In this document: piece by piece, positions 15,569-22,382 of the stretch
How the letters are laid out: each line of letters begins with the position of its first letter
Position numbering within the stretch: position 1 is the stretch's first letter
Origin: an uncultured Oscillospiraceae bacterium
Lineage (GTDB): Bacteria; Bacillota; Clostridia; Oscillospirales; Acutalibacteraceae
Assembly: GCA_910587835.1 (NCBI GenBank)
Contig: CAJUNQ010000086.1
Coordinates: forward strand, 1 to 22,544
Direction of reading: 5' to 3'
Length of the DNA stretch: 22,544 nt
The notes under the pieces: model-generated
Database searches by the model: none
Seen by the model: the letters and a program-made list of their open reading frames with translations, nothing else
What the model was told of the DNA's origin: nothing
Program-made: the position numbers and the translations under genes

Positions 15569-15945
15569 CTGATATATCAGTGGTGTATTAGAGACTCTCT
15601 CCTCCAAATTCACCACCCGCAAACCGGACGCTCGCCCCCTTGCTCCGCAAGGGGTAGAAGCTTTGCTTCGCAAACCTTCCGCAGCCGCCACGGGCGCGCG
15701 TCTGCGCTCGCTGGGCCCTTTCGCTCTATTTTACCGGCAGCGAACAGGCCGCTGGTCTCCCTGCGGTCGACCGCGCTCCGACTTGCCTTCGGCAAGTCGA
15801 CGGCGGCGCAGTCTTACCCCGTTCTGAACTGTGTTGCGGGAGCGAACTTATACCTCGCCCCTTTGCTTTCTGCGCCGCCGTTTTAAGGTCAAGACCTTGG
15901 GGACTCTGTCCCCAAACCTCTGCCACCTTTGTAAAGGTGGACGAA
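15569..15945. repeat. Palindrome-rich mosaic block downstream of clpC
   Basis: A gene-free stretch packed with perfect short hairpins. Palindrome CTGATATATCAG (15569-15580). CCCCTTGC-TCC-GCAAGGGG (15636-15654). TTTGC-TTC-GCAAA (15662-15674). Palindrome GCGGTCGACCGC (15763-15774). CGACTTGCC-TTC-GGCAAGTCG (15779-15799). A long-range 12-bp pair ACGGCGGCGCAG / CTGCGCCGCCGT (15800-15811 with 15870-15881). AAGGTC-AA-GACCTT (15885-15898). TTGGGGAC-TCT-GTCCCCAA (15897-15915). CCACCTTT-GT-AAAGGTGG (15923-15940). Several share a 3-base pyrimidine loop (TCC, TTC, TCT). The look is that of an interspersed extragenic palindromic repeat family; copy number elsewhere cannot be seen here. Small open frames across it are by-products. 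Confidence 0.75.
15897..15940 (-). terminator. Tandem hairpins after clpC, likely transcription end of the CtsR operon
   Basis: Reading leftwards from the clpC stop (15950), CCACCTTT-AC-AAAGGTGG begins 10 bases on, followed by TTGGGGAC-AGA-GTCCCCAA and then a GGTCTTGACCTTAAAA tail. Two stable stems this close to the stop should end or stabilise the transcript. The T-run is weak, so an mRNA-end protection role is equally possible. Confidence 0.5.
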
Positions 15946-15949
15946 ACTT

Positions 15950-18439
15950 TTAGTTCGCGTTCGTTTGCTCTGCTTCGCTTTGGCTTTCTGCCCGCGATTC
16001 GACCTCCTCGGTGAAGGTGAACTCTCCCTCCTGGTATCCGCAGCGGTACTTTTTCCCCGGCTTCAGCTCTCCCTCCAACAGCTTCTCCGACGCCAGGTCC
16101 TCAATCCTGCTCTGAATCACCCGCCGCAGGGGCCTCGCCCCATACGCCGCGTCATACCCCAGCTCTGCCACAGCCCCCACAGCCTCCGGCGTAAACGCAA
16201 CCTCAACGCCCATCTCCTGCAGCCGTCCCTGCAGGGCTTCCAGCATCTTCCCGGCAATTTTCCCCGTGTCCTCCCGGCTCAGCTTGTGGAACACAATGAT
16301 GTCATCCACCCGGTTCAAAAACTCCGGCTTAAACAGATTTTTCAGCTCCCCCAGCACGGTCTCCTTGATTTTCTCAAAGTCCCGCTCCTCCTGACCGCCG
16401 CTCTCGGCAAAGCCCAGCGAGGCCTTTTTCTCGGTGATGCGCCGGGCCCCCACATTGGAGGTCATGATGATTACCGTGTTCTTAAAGTCCACCGTCTTCC
16501 CCTGAGAGTCCGTCACCCGGCCGTCCTCCAGAATCTGCAGCAGGATGTTGAACACATCCGGGTGGGCCTTTTCAATCTCGTCGAACAGCACCACCGAGTA
16601 GGGCTTGCGCCGCACCGCCTCGGTAAGCTGTCCCCCCTCGTCAAAGCCTACATAGCCAGGGGGCGACCCCACCAGCCGGGACACCGTGTGCTTTTCCAGA
16701 TATTCCGACATATCCAGCCGCACCATGGCCTTCTCGTCCCCGAACATGGCCTCGGCCAGGGCCTTGCACAGCTCCGTCTTGCCCACGCCTGTGGGGCCCA
16801 GGAAGATAAACGACCCTGTGGGGCGGTTCTTGTCCTTCAGCCCCACCCGGCCCCGGCGGATGGCCTTGGCAATGGCGGACACCGCCTCCTGCTGGCCCAC
16901 CACCCGCTGGTGAAGAATTTCCTCCAGCCGCAGCAGCCTCTGACTCTCCTCCTCGGTGAGCTGGGACACCGGCACCCCTGTCCACATAGACACAATGTCC
17001 GCAATATCCTCTTGGGTGACCACACTGCTGCTGCGCTCGTTTTTAGCCGCCCACTCGTCCCTGGCCTGCTCCAACTGCTCCTGCAGCTCCTTCTGCTTAT
17101 CCCGCAGCGCCGCCGCCCGCTCAAACTCCTGGGCGTTCACCGCTGCGGTCTTGTCCCCTTCCAGGTCCTTGATCTGCTTCTCCAACTCCTGCAGGCTGTC
17201 CGGGGCGGTAAAGGTCCGCAGCCGCACCCGGGACGCGGCCTCGTCCACCAGGTCGATGGCCTTATCCGGCAGGTAGCGGTCTGAGATATACCGGGCCGAC
17301 AGCTTCACCGCCGCATCGATGGACTCATCGGTGATCTTCACCTTATGATGGGCCTCATACCGGTCCTTCAGCCCCCGGAGGATTTCCATGGCCTCCTCCT
17401 GACTGGGCTCGCCCACTGTGACAGGCTGGAACCGCCGCTCGAGCGCCGCGTCCTTCTCAATATGCTTGCGGTACTCGTTGATGGTGGTGGCGCCGATGAC
17501 CTGAAAGTCCCCTCTGGCCAGGGCCGGCTTGAGAATGTTGGCCGCGTCTGTAGACCCCTCTGCCGACCCGGCCCCGATGATGGTGTGCAGCTCGTCAATA
17601 AACAGAATCACGCTGCCGTCGTTCTTCACCTCCTCCATGGCGTTTTTGATGCGCTCCTCAAAGTCCCCCCGGTACTTGGTGCCCGCCACCATGCCGGTCA
17701 GGTCCAGCGAGACAATGCGCTTGCCCTTCAGGGTCTCCGGCACGTCGCCCGCGTGGATTTTCAACGCCAGGCCCTCGGCCACAGCGGTTTTGCCCACCCC
17801 GGGCTCACCGATGAGCACCGGGTTGTTCTTGGTCCGGCGGGAGAGAATCTGGATCACCCGCTGGATCTCCTCTGTGCGGCCAATCACCGGGTCAATCTTC
17901 CCCTGAGCCGCCAGCTGGGTCAGGTCCCTGCCAAACTGTTCCAGCGCCTTGCCGGACTTGGCCCCGGCCTCTCCCTGGCCCTGGCCTATGGCCGCCGCGC
18001 CGCTGACCACCGAGGACAGCTCCCGCACCACCCGGTCCGGGTCCACCCCCAATATTTTCAGAAAGCGCATGGCATAGCAGCTCTCGTCCTGCATCATGGC
18101 GATGAGGATGTGCTCGGTGCCTGCAAAGGCGTTGTTCATCCGGGCCCCGGCCATGGCGGCAATCTGCAAAATCTGCTTGGTCCGGGGGGTAAAGCTCTCC
18201 GGGGTAAGGGAAGTGGGCTCTTTGCCCGCGCCGATGCGCTCCCGCAGCAGACGCTCATAATCCCCGGCAGTGACCCCCAGCTTGCTGAGCACTGTATAGG
18301 CCACGCCCTCGCCGCCCTTGAGCAGCCCCAGCATCAGGTGCTCGCTGCCAATGTAGTCGTGCCCCAGCTCCTGGGCAGCGTCCACAGCCAGGTTCAAGGC
18401 CTTGTTTGCCATGTCGGTAAAGCCGTTGAATTTGAACAT
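15950..18439 (-). CDS. clpC: ATP-dependent unfoldase ClpC (Clp/Hsp100)
   Basis: Hexameric AAA+ unfoldase that feeds proteins, including phosphoarginine-marked ones, into ClpP. Seen in 829 residues: two Clp_N repeats (about 1-145); first AAA+ with Walker A GEPGVGKT (211-218) and Walker B VILFIDE; a middle domain with a UVR-like segment (NAQEFERAAALRDKQKELQ, about 435-453) used for adaptor binding in ClpC; second AAA+ with GPTGVGKT (548-555) and VVLFDE; and a ClpP-docking loop tripeptide LGF (675-677). The C-terminus is acidic (EEVESRAESQSEAEQ). The ATG at 18439 has AAGGAG overlapping the previous stop, so it is translated with the GNAT gene. It is the last gene of the CtsR operon. Confidence 0.98.
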   Translation of the reverse strand: MFKFNGFTDMANKALNLAVDAAQELGHDYIGSEHLMLGLLKGGEGVAYTVLSKLGVTAGDYERLLRERIGAGKEPTSLTPESFTPRTKQILQIAAMAGARMNNAFAGTEHILIAMMQDESCYAMRFLKILGVDPDRVVRELSSVVSGAAAIGQGQGEAGAKSGKALEQFGRDLTQLAAQGKIDPVIGRTEEIQRVIQILSRRTKNNPVLIGEPGVGKTAVAEGLALKIHAGDVPETLKGKRIVSLDLTGMVAGTKYRGDFEERIKNAMEEVKNDGSVILFIDELHTIIGAGSAEGSTDAANILKPALARGDFQVIGATTINEYRKHIEKDAALERRFQPVTVGEPSQEEAMEILRGLKDRYEAHHKVKITDESIDAAVKLSARYISDRYLPDKAIDLVDEAASRVRLRTFTAPDSLQELEKQIKDLEGDKTAAVNAQEFERAAALRDKQKELQEQLEQARDEWAAKNERSSSVVTQEDIADIVSMWTGVPVSQLTEEESQRLLRLEEILHQRVVGQQEAVSAIAKAIRRGRVGLKDKNRPTGSFIFLGPTGVGKTELCKALAEAMFGDEKAMVRLDMSEYLEKHTVSRLVGSPPGYVGFDEGGQLTEAVRRKPYSVVLFDEIEKAHPDVFNILLQILEDGRVTDSQGKTVDFKNTVIIMTSNVGARRITEKKASLGFAESGGQEERDFEKIKETVLGELKNLFKPEFLNRVDDIIVFHKLSREDTGKIAGKMLEALQGRLQEMGVEVAFTPEAVGAVAELGYDAAYGARPLRRVIQSRIEDLASEKLLEGELKPGKKYRCGYQEGEFTFTEEVESRAESQSEAEQTNAN

Positions 18440-18443
18440 AATA

Positions 18444-18911
18444 TCACTCCTTATAATCGCCTTGTCTGAAGCATTTGTCTGTTATTTCTATCTGGTCGGT
18501 AAGACAGATATGCATGGGCGTCCCCCGCCGCTCCCGGGTAGAGAGCTGAAAGCCCAGTCCCTCATAAAACGCCGCCTGCCCCTGCCAGGCTTTCACATCT
18601 ACCTGAATGCCATACCCGGGCCGCAGCTGGTCCCGCAGAAAGCCCAGCAGGCTTTCCACCAGCCGTTCCTCCATGCCCTGTCCCCGGTACTCCGGCAGCA
18701 CAATCACATCCGTGATCAACGCCGTGGCCCCGCCGTCCCAAAGCAGCCGGGCCATTCCCACTGCCTGCTCTCCGTGGTAGGCGGCGGCGGTCCTCGCGCT
18801 CCCCGCCAGCCCCGCGCTGAGCTGTTCCTGGTGAATCTGCCGGAACCCGATGCCCTTTCGCAGGGCGTTCATCTCACCGGCCGAAATCCTATCCCGGTAT
18901 TCTATATCCAT
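18444..18911 (-). CDS. GNAT-family N-acetyltransferase
   Basis: A 155-residue acetyltransferase predicted to use acetyl-CoA; the acceptor is unknown. Seen: GNAT motif A VLPEYRGQGMEERLVESLLGF (about 72-92, with the R/Q-x-x-G-x-G-like RGQGME), strand ALITDVIV before it, and motif B QVDVKAWQGQAAFYEGLGF (AAFYEKLGF-like). The last stretch, TPMHICLTDQI, is common in small clostridial GNATs. The ATG at 18911 has GGGAGG 7 bases upstream. It sits 23 bases after mcsB and only 4 bases before clpC, an uncommon extra member of the ctsR operon. Whether it modifies stress proteins is unknown. Confidence 0.9.
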   Translation of the reverse strand: MDIEYRDRISAGEMNALRKGIGFRQIHQEQLSAGLAGSARTAAAYHGEQAVGMARLLWDGGATALITDVIVLPEYRGQGMEERLVESLLGFLRDQLRPGYGIQVDVKAWQGQAAFYEGLGFQLSTRERRGTPMHICLTDQIEITDKCFRQGDYKE

Positions 18912-18934
18912 ATCCTTTCCTCCCGACGCCGGCT

Positions 18935-19981
18935 CTATTCCATTGTCAGGGGCTTCAACGCCTCCCGCAGGAGCTCTGCCCGCAGCTGGTCCCGCTCTGT
19001 CCCGTCCAGCTCCTTTCCGGCCCGGGCCATCAGGGTGGCGGGCTGAATGCTCACGCTCAGGCCGTCCAGCACGCCTGTCTCCACCCCTGTCAGCAGGCCC
19101 TGGACAGTCCCCAGCCGCACCAGGGAGAGCAGCTCAGTGGCCTCGCTGGCGTTGATCAGCCGGGCTGACTTCAAAAGCCCTGCCGCCCGGCTGAGCTTAT
19201 CCTGCCAGCGGGGGTCCCCGCAAAGCTCCTCCCGCAGCCGCTTCTCCTCGCCGGCCAGCTGCCCGGCAATGGCGGAGAGGTTCTCGATAGCCTGGCTCTC
19301 GCTGAGTCCCAGGGTAATTTGGTTAGAGAGCTGGTACAGCTCCCCCACCGCCTTGCTGCCCTCGCCAAAGGCTCCCCGCAGAGTCAGCCCCAGCTTGGCC
19401 AGATTGGCCGCCACCCGGGCCATGCTCCCCGACTCGGTAAGAGCGGGCAGGTGCAGCATCAGCGAGGCCCGCATACCAGTGCCCAGATTGGTAGGGCACT
19501 GGGTCAGATAGCCGAACTCCTGGTCATAGGCAAAGTCCAGGGCCTCCCCCAGCAGGGTGTCCACCCGGTCTGCGGTCTCGGCGGCTTCCTTCAACGCCAG
19601 CCCCTCCCGCAGCACCTGAATGCGCACATGGTCCTCCTCGTTGATCATGACGGACACGCTCTCGTCCTCATTCACCAGCACCGCCCGACCCTGCCGCTGA
19701 GAGATGAATTCCGGGCTGACAATGTGACGCTCTGCCAAAGACGCCGCTGCCTGGGCCGGCAGCTCCTCCAAAGGCAGAAAGCGCAGCTGCAGCACACTGT
19801 TATAATTTTCCAGAGCCGCCCGTACCTGCTCCACCACCTGCTCCTTTTGCTGCAGGCTGGCCCGGCCGGGGAACACCTGCCGCCGCAGGTTCCGGGCCAG
19901 GCGCACCCGGGTGCTCACTGTCACGTCGCCGCCGGGGCCGGTCTTCTCATACCATTTCCGCTGCTCTGTCTGCTCAGCCAT
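18935..19981 (-). CDS. mcsB: Protein arginine kinase McsB
   Basis: Phosphorylates arginines of damaged proteins and of CtsR, marking them for ClpC-ClpP. Homologous to phosphagen kinases. Seen in 348 residues: STRVRLARNL (23-32), nucleotide/substrate motif INEEDHVRIQ (113-122), the catalytic cysteine loop YLTQCPTNLGTGMRAS (C162) and the C-terminal domain with EAIENLSAIAGQ-like helices (QAIENLSAIAGQL). All kinase motifs are intact. The ATG at 19981 overlaps the mcsA stop by 8 bases, with AAAGGAGATGGAG upstream, so it is translationally coupled to McsA, its activator. Confidence 0.97.
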   Translation of the reverse strand: MAEQTEQRKWYEKTGPGGDVTVSTRVRLARNLRRQVFPGRASLQQKEQVVEQVRAALENYNSVLQLRFLPLEELPAQAAASLAERHIVSPEFISQRQGRAVLVNEDESVSVMINEEDHVRIQVLREGLALKEAAETADRVDTLLGEALDFAYDQEFGYLTQCPTNLGTGMRASLMLHLPALTESGSMARVAANLAKLGLTLRGAFGEGSKAVGELYQLSNQITLGLSESQAIENLSAIAGQLAGEEKRLREELCGDPRWQDKLSRAAGLLKSARLINASEATELLSLVRLGTVQGLLTGVETGVLDGLSVSIQPATLMARAGKELDGTERDQLRAELLREALKPLTME

Positions 19982-20495
19982 GCTTCTCCATCTCCTTTAT
20001 CTCGTCCCGCAGCACTGCGGCCTGCTCAAAATTCTGGGCCTCAACAGCCTCCTTCAGCTGCCGGCGTTTCTCCTCCACCGGCGAGAGCTCCCTTTGCCTG
20101 GGGGACGCCGCCAGCTGCGTGTGCCGGTCGGCCACCCGCAGGGCCGAGCCCCCCGGCGACTTGCCCCGGTGCCGGGCCGCTCCGTGAACGCGCTGAATCA
20201 CCGGCAGCAGCTGAGCCCGGAAGGTCTGATAGCACTGGGCGCAGCCCAGCTGCCCGGACTGGGAGATCTCCCCAAAGCTGGCCCCGCAGCCGGGACAGCG
20301 TTTTACCTGCTGGGCCGGAGCCTCCCCCAGCAGCCCGCCCAGCAAGCTGCCAAAGCCTCCCCAGTCCCCTAAAATGCCGCCGTAGCCCTGCTTCTGGGCG
20401 CAGTGGGCGCACAGATGGGCCTCTGTCAGCTGGCCGTTGACCAGCTGCTTGATATGTGTGGTAGCGGGCCGCTGCCCGCAGTTCTGACACAGCAT
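19974..20495 (-). CDS. mcsA: McsA, zinc-binding activator of McsB
   Basis: Stimulates McsB kinase and helps ClpC. Seen in 173 residues: four C-x-x-C pairs (C3/C6 in MLCQNCGQRPA, C29/C32 in CAHC, C67/C70 in CPGCGASF, C85/C88 in CAQCYQTF), enough for two zinc sites, a Gly-rich link, and a C-terminal UVR motif (LKEAVEAQNFEQAAVLRDEI). The ATG at 20495 is preferred because AGGAGG lies 8 bases upstream and the protein then begins MLCQNCGQRPATTHI as in relatives. It follows the disrupted gene by 20 bases and overlaps mcsB. Confidence 0.96.
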   Translation of the reverse strand: MLCQNCGQRPATTHIKQLVNGQLTEAHLCAHCAQKQGYGGILGDWGGFGSLLGGLLGEAPAQQVKRCPGCGASFGEISQSGQLGCAQCYQTFRAQLLPVIQRVHGAARHRGKSPGGSALRVADRHTQLAASPRQRELSPVEEKRRQLKEAVEAQNFEQAAVLRDEIKEMEKHG

Positions 20496-20515
20496 ATAAA
20501 ACACCTCCTGAATTA

Positions 20516-21374
20516 TCATTCCATATTTGGGACAGCATCCGCCTGCCCGGCCTGTTCCGCCGCGTTTTGCAGCGCCGCCTCATAGTCGTCATAGGCAAAG
20601 CCCTGGTTCCAAATGTCATCCTCCCGCATGGACAGGTAGAACATAAAGAAATGCTCCTCGTCCTTTAGGGCTTGTTTGAAAAATCGAAAACGCCGTCTTT
20701 TTACCCAGAAGCAGCCATCTTCTGCGTTGAAAATCCTCGTAATGCGCAAGTATTCCTTGCGGTTTTCTCCTTGAAGCTGACCGCTTCTGGTCAAAATTCT
20801 GTCATTTCCTCTATTTTCAAACAAGCCCTATGGTAAAGGACCCGTGAAAGCACAGCAGCGGGCTCTCACAGCCGGTTTCCTCCTGAAAGCTCTGGTACAG
20901 GCTGTCAAAGCGCGTCTTGGCCCAGGCAAGGGCCCCGGCCGCTTTCTGCCGCTGGTCCGGGCTGTCCAAGGGGCCGAACCGAGGCTCAAAATGCCTGTCA
21001 TAGTAATTATAGCTTCGATAGTCCCAGTCAAACCCCAGTCCGGCCAATTTTTCTTCCCAATCGCTGTAAAAATTCTGTGCTGCCAGCCATTCCTCCAAAT
21101 AATGCTCCATCACCTGGAACTCCCCTCTGGCCGCAGGGGCCGTCCATGCGGGAAACTCTGTACCGTCGCCTGCGGCGACCCAATGCCGGGAGCCCTCCAT
21201 CTGGCCCGTACACTGAAAGTCCATGGCTGGAAACCTCTCTTCCAACCGGCCTAGCAGCGCCCTGTCCTGGTCCTCATGAAAGCCCCGGAACACCCAACCG
21301 CCGCCCCGGCGCCCGGCCAGGCTCAACGCCAGCAGCAGCGCCGCCCCAAAAACCGCTCCACTTCGTCTGCCCAT
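20516..21374 (-). pseudogene. Unknown membrane-anchored/secreted protein gene, disrupted by a miniature inverted-repeat element
   Basis: I do not recognise a family. The upstream part (21374 to the element) encodes a hydrophobic N-terminal signal/anchor (SGAVFGAALLLALSLAG), then a soluble aromatic-rich region (FYSDWEEKLAGLGFDWDYR, YNYYDRHFEPRFG) ending FHGSFTI. The element then adds GLV and a TGA stop. Past the element the frame resumes as KDEEHFFMFYLSMREDD and ends DAVPNME. Removing the 161-bp element and one TA copy rejoins ACC-ATA-AAG-GAC in frame, giving an intact 231-residue protein. The ATG at 21374 is 5 bases after the ctsR stop, and its ribosome site is weak, suggesting coupling. A chimeric frame starting at a TTG in the element (20824) is probably not a real gene. 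Confidence 0.8.
20668..20828. mobile_element. 161-bp MITE-like element with terminal inverted repeats and TA target duplication
   Basis: Ends are GGGCTTGTTTGAAAA on the left (20668-20682) and its exact complement on the right (20814-20828). Both sides are flanked by TA (20666-20667 and 20829-20830), the expected target duplication for IS630/Tc1 or some IS5-group elements. Similarity between the ends extends in patches inward: CCAGAAGC recurs about 38-39 bases in from each end (20705-20712 and, inverted, 20783-20790). A central hairpin CGCAAG-TATTC-CTTGCG lies at 20745-20761. It has no transposase, so it would need one supplied in trans. It interrupts the gene between ctsR and mcsA; I see no strong promoter or terminator in it. 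Confidence 0.88.
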
Positions 21375-21379
21375 GGGAG

Positions 21380-21832
21380 CTAGGTGCGGGAGGCCAGCAG
21401 CATGTTTTTCACCAGCATGGCCCGCACGGTGTCCCGCAGTTCCTTGGGCACAGCCATCAGGGTCTTTTCTGAGGAGGCCGCAAGAATCAGCTCCGCCGAC
21501 CGGCGGTCCAGTACGCCGCTCTGCACCATGTTCTGCACCATGGCCCGGGCCGTGGCCCCGTCCAGGGCGTCCCCCACCCCATTGACCATGTGCATAATCA
21601 TGTCCGCGGTAGAGAGGCTCAGCCTGGTGATGCGGATATACCCCCCGCCCCCCCGGCGGCTCTCTACCAGATAGCCCTGCTCCGGGGTAAAGCGGGAGGT
21701 GAGCACATAGTTAATCTGACTGGGCACGCAGCCCAGAAACCCCGCCAGCTCATTGCGCTGTATCTCCGCAATGCCCCCCGCCTGATTCAATAGCTCCAGA
21801 ATGTAGTTGGCCACGCTGTCGCTGATGCGCAT
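21380..21832 (-). CDS. ctsR: CtsR, repressor of class III heat-shock genes
   Basis: Dimeric repressor of clp genes that leaves DNA on heat or when bound or modified by McsB. Seen in 150 residues: N-terminal winged helix-turn-helix (SVANYILELLNQAGG, RNELAGFLGCVPSQINYVLTSRF) and the family-defining Gly-rich wing RRGGGGYIRI (59-68), then a helical dimer domain (LDRRSAELILAASSEKTL). The ATG at 21832 has GGAGG 9 bases upstream. It is first in the operon ctsR, disrupted gene, mcsA, mcsB, GNAT, clpC, and lies directly behind CtsR-type operators, so it is autoregulated. Confidence 0.97.
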   Translation of the reverse strand: MRISDSVANYILELLNQAGGIAEIQRNELAGFLGCVPSQINYVLTSRFTPEQGYLVESRRGGGGYIRITRLSLSTADMIMHMVNGVGDALDGATARAMVQNMVQSGVLDRRSAELILAASSEKTLMAVPKELRDTVRAMLVKNMLLASRT

Positions 21833-21853
21833 GGCTTCTCGCCTCCATTTATC

Positions 21854-21870
21854 TTTGACTTTCTTTGACT
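21854..21870 (-). promoter_or_regulatory. CtsR operator (downstream box)
   Basis: On the minus strand AGTCAAA-GAA-AGTCAAA, a perfect match to the CtsR consensus (A/G)GTCAAA-NAN-(A/G)GTCAAA. It overlaps the expected start site, just after the -10 box, so a bound repressor would block initiation. Confidence 0.92.
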
Positions 21871-21872
21871 TT

Positions 21873-21901
21873 AGTTTACCCGTTCTGACCTAGCTTGTCA
21901 A
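21873..21901 (-). promoter_or_regulatory. Promoter of the ctsR operon
   Basis: On the minus strand: perfect -35 TTGACA (21896-21901), 17-base spacer, -10 TAAACT (21873-21878). Predicted start near 21866, inside the downstream CtsR box. Confidence 0.85.
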
Positions 21902-21918
21902 GGTCAAGCAAAGTCAAA
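21902..21918 (+). promoter_or_regulatory. Second CtsR-like box, opposite orientation, upstream of -35
   Basis: On the plus strand GGTCAAG-CAA-AGTCAAA, with one mismatch to the heptad consensus, directly abutting the -35 hexamer. The two boxes point in opposite directions and bracket the promoter. Confidence 0.7.
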
Positions 21919-22069
21919 ATCAGGCGAGTTTGCCCTGATATTCTTCTTCATACTCTGATTTTCTCTCTTTTCTTTCTGAAATCTCAATTTGCAAAAAAGG
22001 CGCTGCGGGCTGTAACACTTTCCCTGCCATGGAATAGTATGGAATGTAAACGAAAGGAGGCGTTCCAAA

Positions 22070-22216
22070 ATGTGTAACAACAGTTGCTCTTGGATCATCA
22101 TCATTGTTCTGCTCCTGCTGTGCTGCGGTGGCTGCGGCAGCACCTTCGGCGGCTGCAACAACGGCTGTGGCAACGGCTGCGGCAACGACTGTGGCTGCAA
22201 CAACGGCTGCTGCTAA
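22070..22216 (+). CDS. 48-residue cysteine/glycine-rich mini-protein with hydrophobic N-terminus
   Basis: A very short gene. The protein begins MCNNSCSWIIIIVLLLLCC, so residues 8-17 form a short hydrophobic stretch. It continues with a Gly/Asn/Cys tail of repeating C-x-N-G-C units (NNGCGNGCGNDCGCNNGCC). Twelve of 48 residues are cysteine. A strong ribosome site AAAGGAGG lies 9 bases before ATG 22070 and a strong terminator follows, which supports real expression. It resembles small high-cysteine proteins annotated in gut Clostridia as chorion-class high-cysteine HCB proteins (recalled, not checked), and in style the short YjcZ-type Bacillus proteins. The function is unknown; metal binding, spore-coat or envelope roles are all guesses. 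It is divergent from ctsR. Confidence 0.85.
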   Translation: MCNNSCSWIIIIVLLLLCCGGCGSTFGGCNNGCGNGCGNDCGCNNGCC

Positions 22217-22246
22217 ACAGCGCCGGGCCCTGACCTGAAGCACGAA

Positions 22247-22290
22247 AAGAGGACGCCGTCCCAGTGACGGCGTCCTCTTCGTTTATGCTT
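22247..22290 (+). terminator. Strong rho-independent terminator of the mini-protein gene
   Basis: AAGAGGACGCCGTC (22247-22260) and GACGGCGTCCTCTT (22266-22279) form a perfect 14-bp stem with a CCAGT loop, followed by CGTTTATGCTTTT. It begins 31 bases after the stop at 22216. Confidence 0.9.
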
Positions 22291-22330
22291 TTACATTCCT
22301 TAGAACTTGTACCAAGAGAACATTTGTCAA

Positions 22331-22361
22331 GGGGGATTTCACCCAAAAGATGAAATCCCCC
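22331..22361 (-). terminator. Hairpin downstream of the right-edge gene, probable terminator
   Basis: GGGGGATTTCA (22331-22341) and TGAAATCCCCC (22351-22361) form an 11-bp stem with a 9-base loop, about 22 bases beyond the minus-strand stop at 22383. The T-tract on the minus strand is poor (TTGACAAATG). Confidence 0.6.
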
Positions 22362-22382
22362 CATAAGCTGGAAATTATATTT

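Noticed and set aside
15610..15926. Two small minus-strand open frames
   Set aside because: They run through the hairpin mosaic, lack good ribosome sites and translate to low-complexity Arg/Ala-rich sequence.
15569..15945. CRISPR array
   Set aside because: The hairpins differ in sequence and spacing; there is no identical direct repeat with unique spacers.
20516..20824. 102-codon minus-strand frame starting in the inverted-repeat element
   Set aside because: It is a chimera of element sequence and the 3' half of the interrupted gene, with a TTG start in the terminal repeat.
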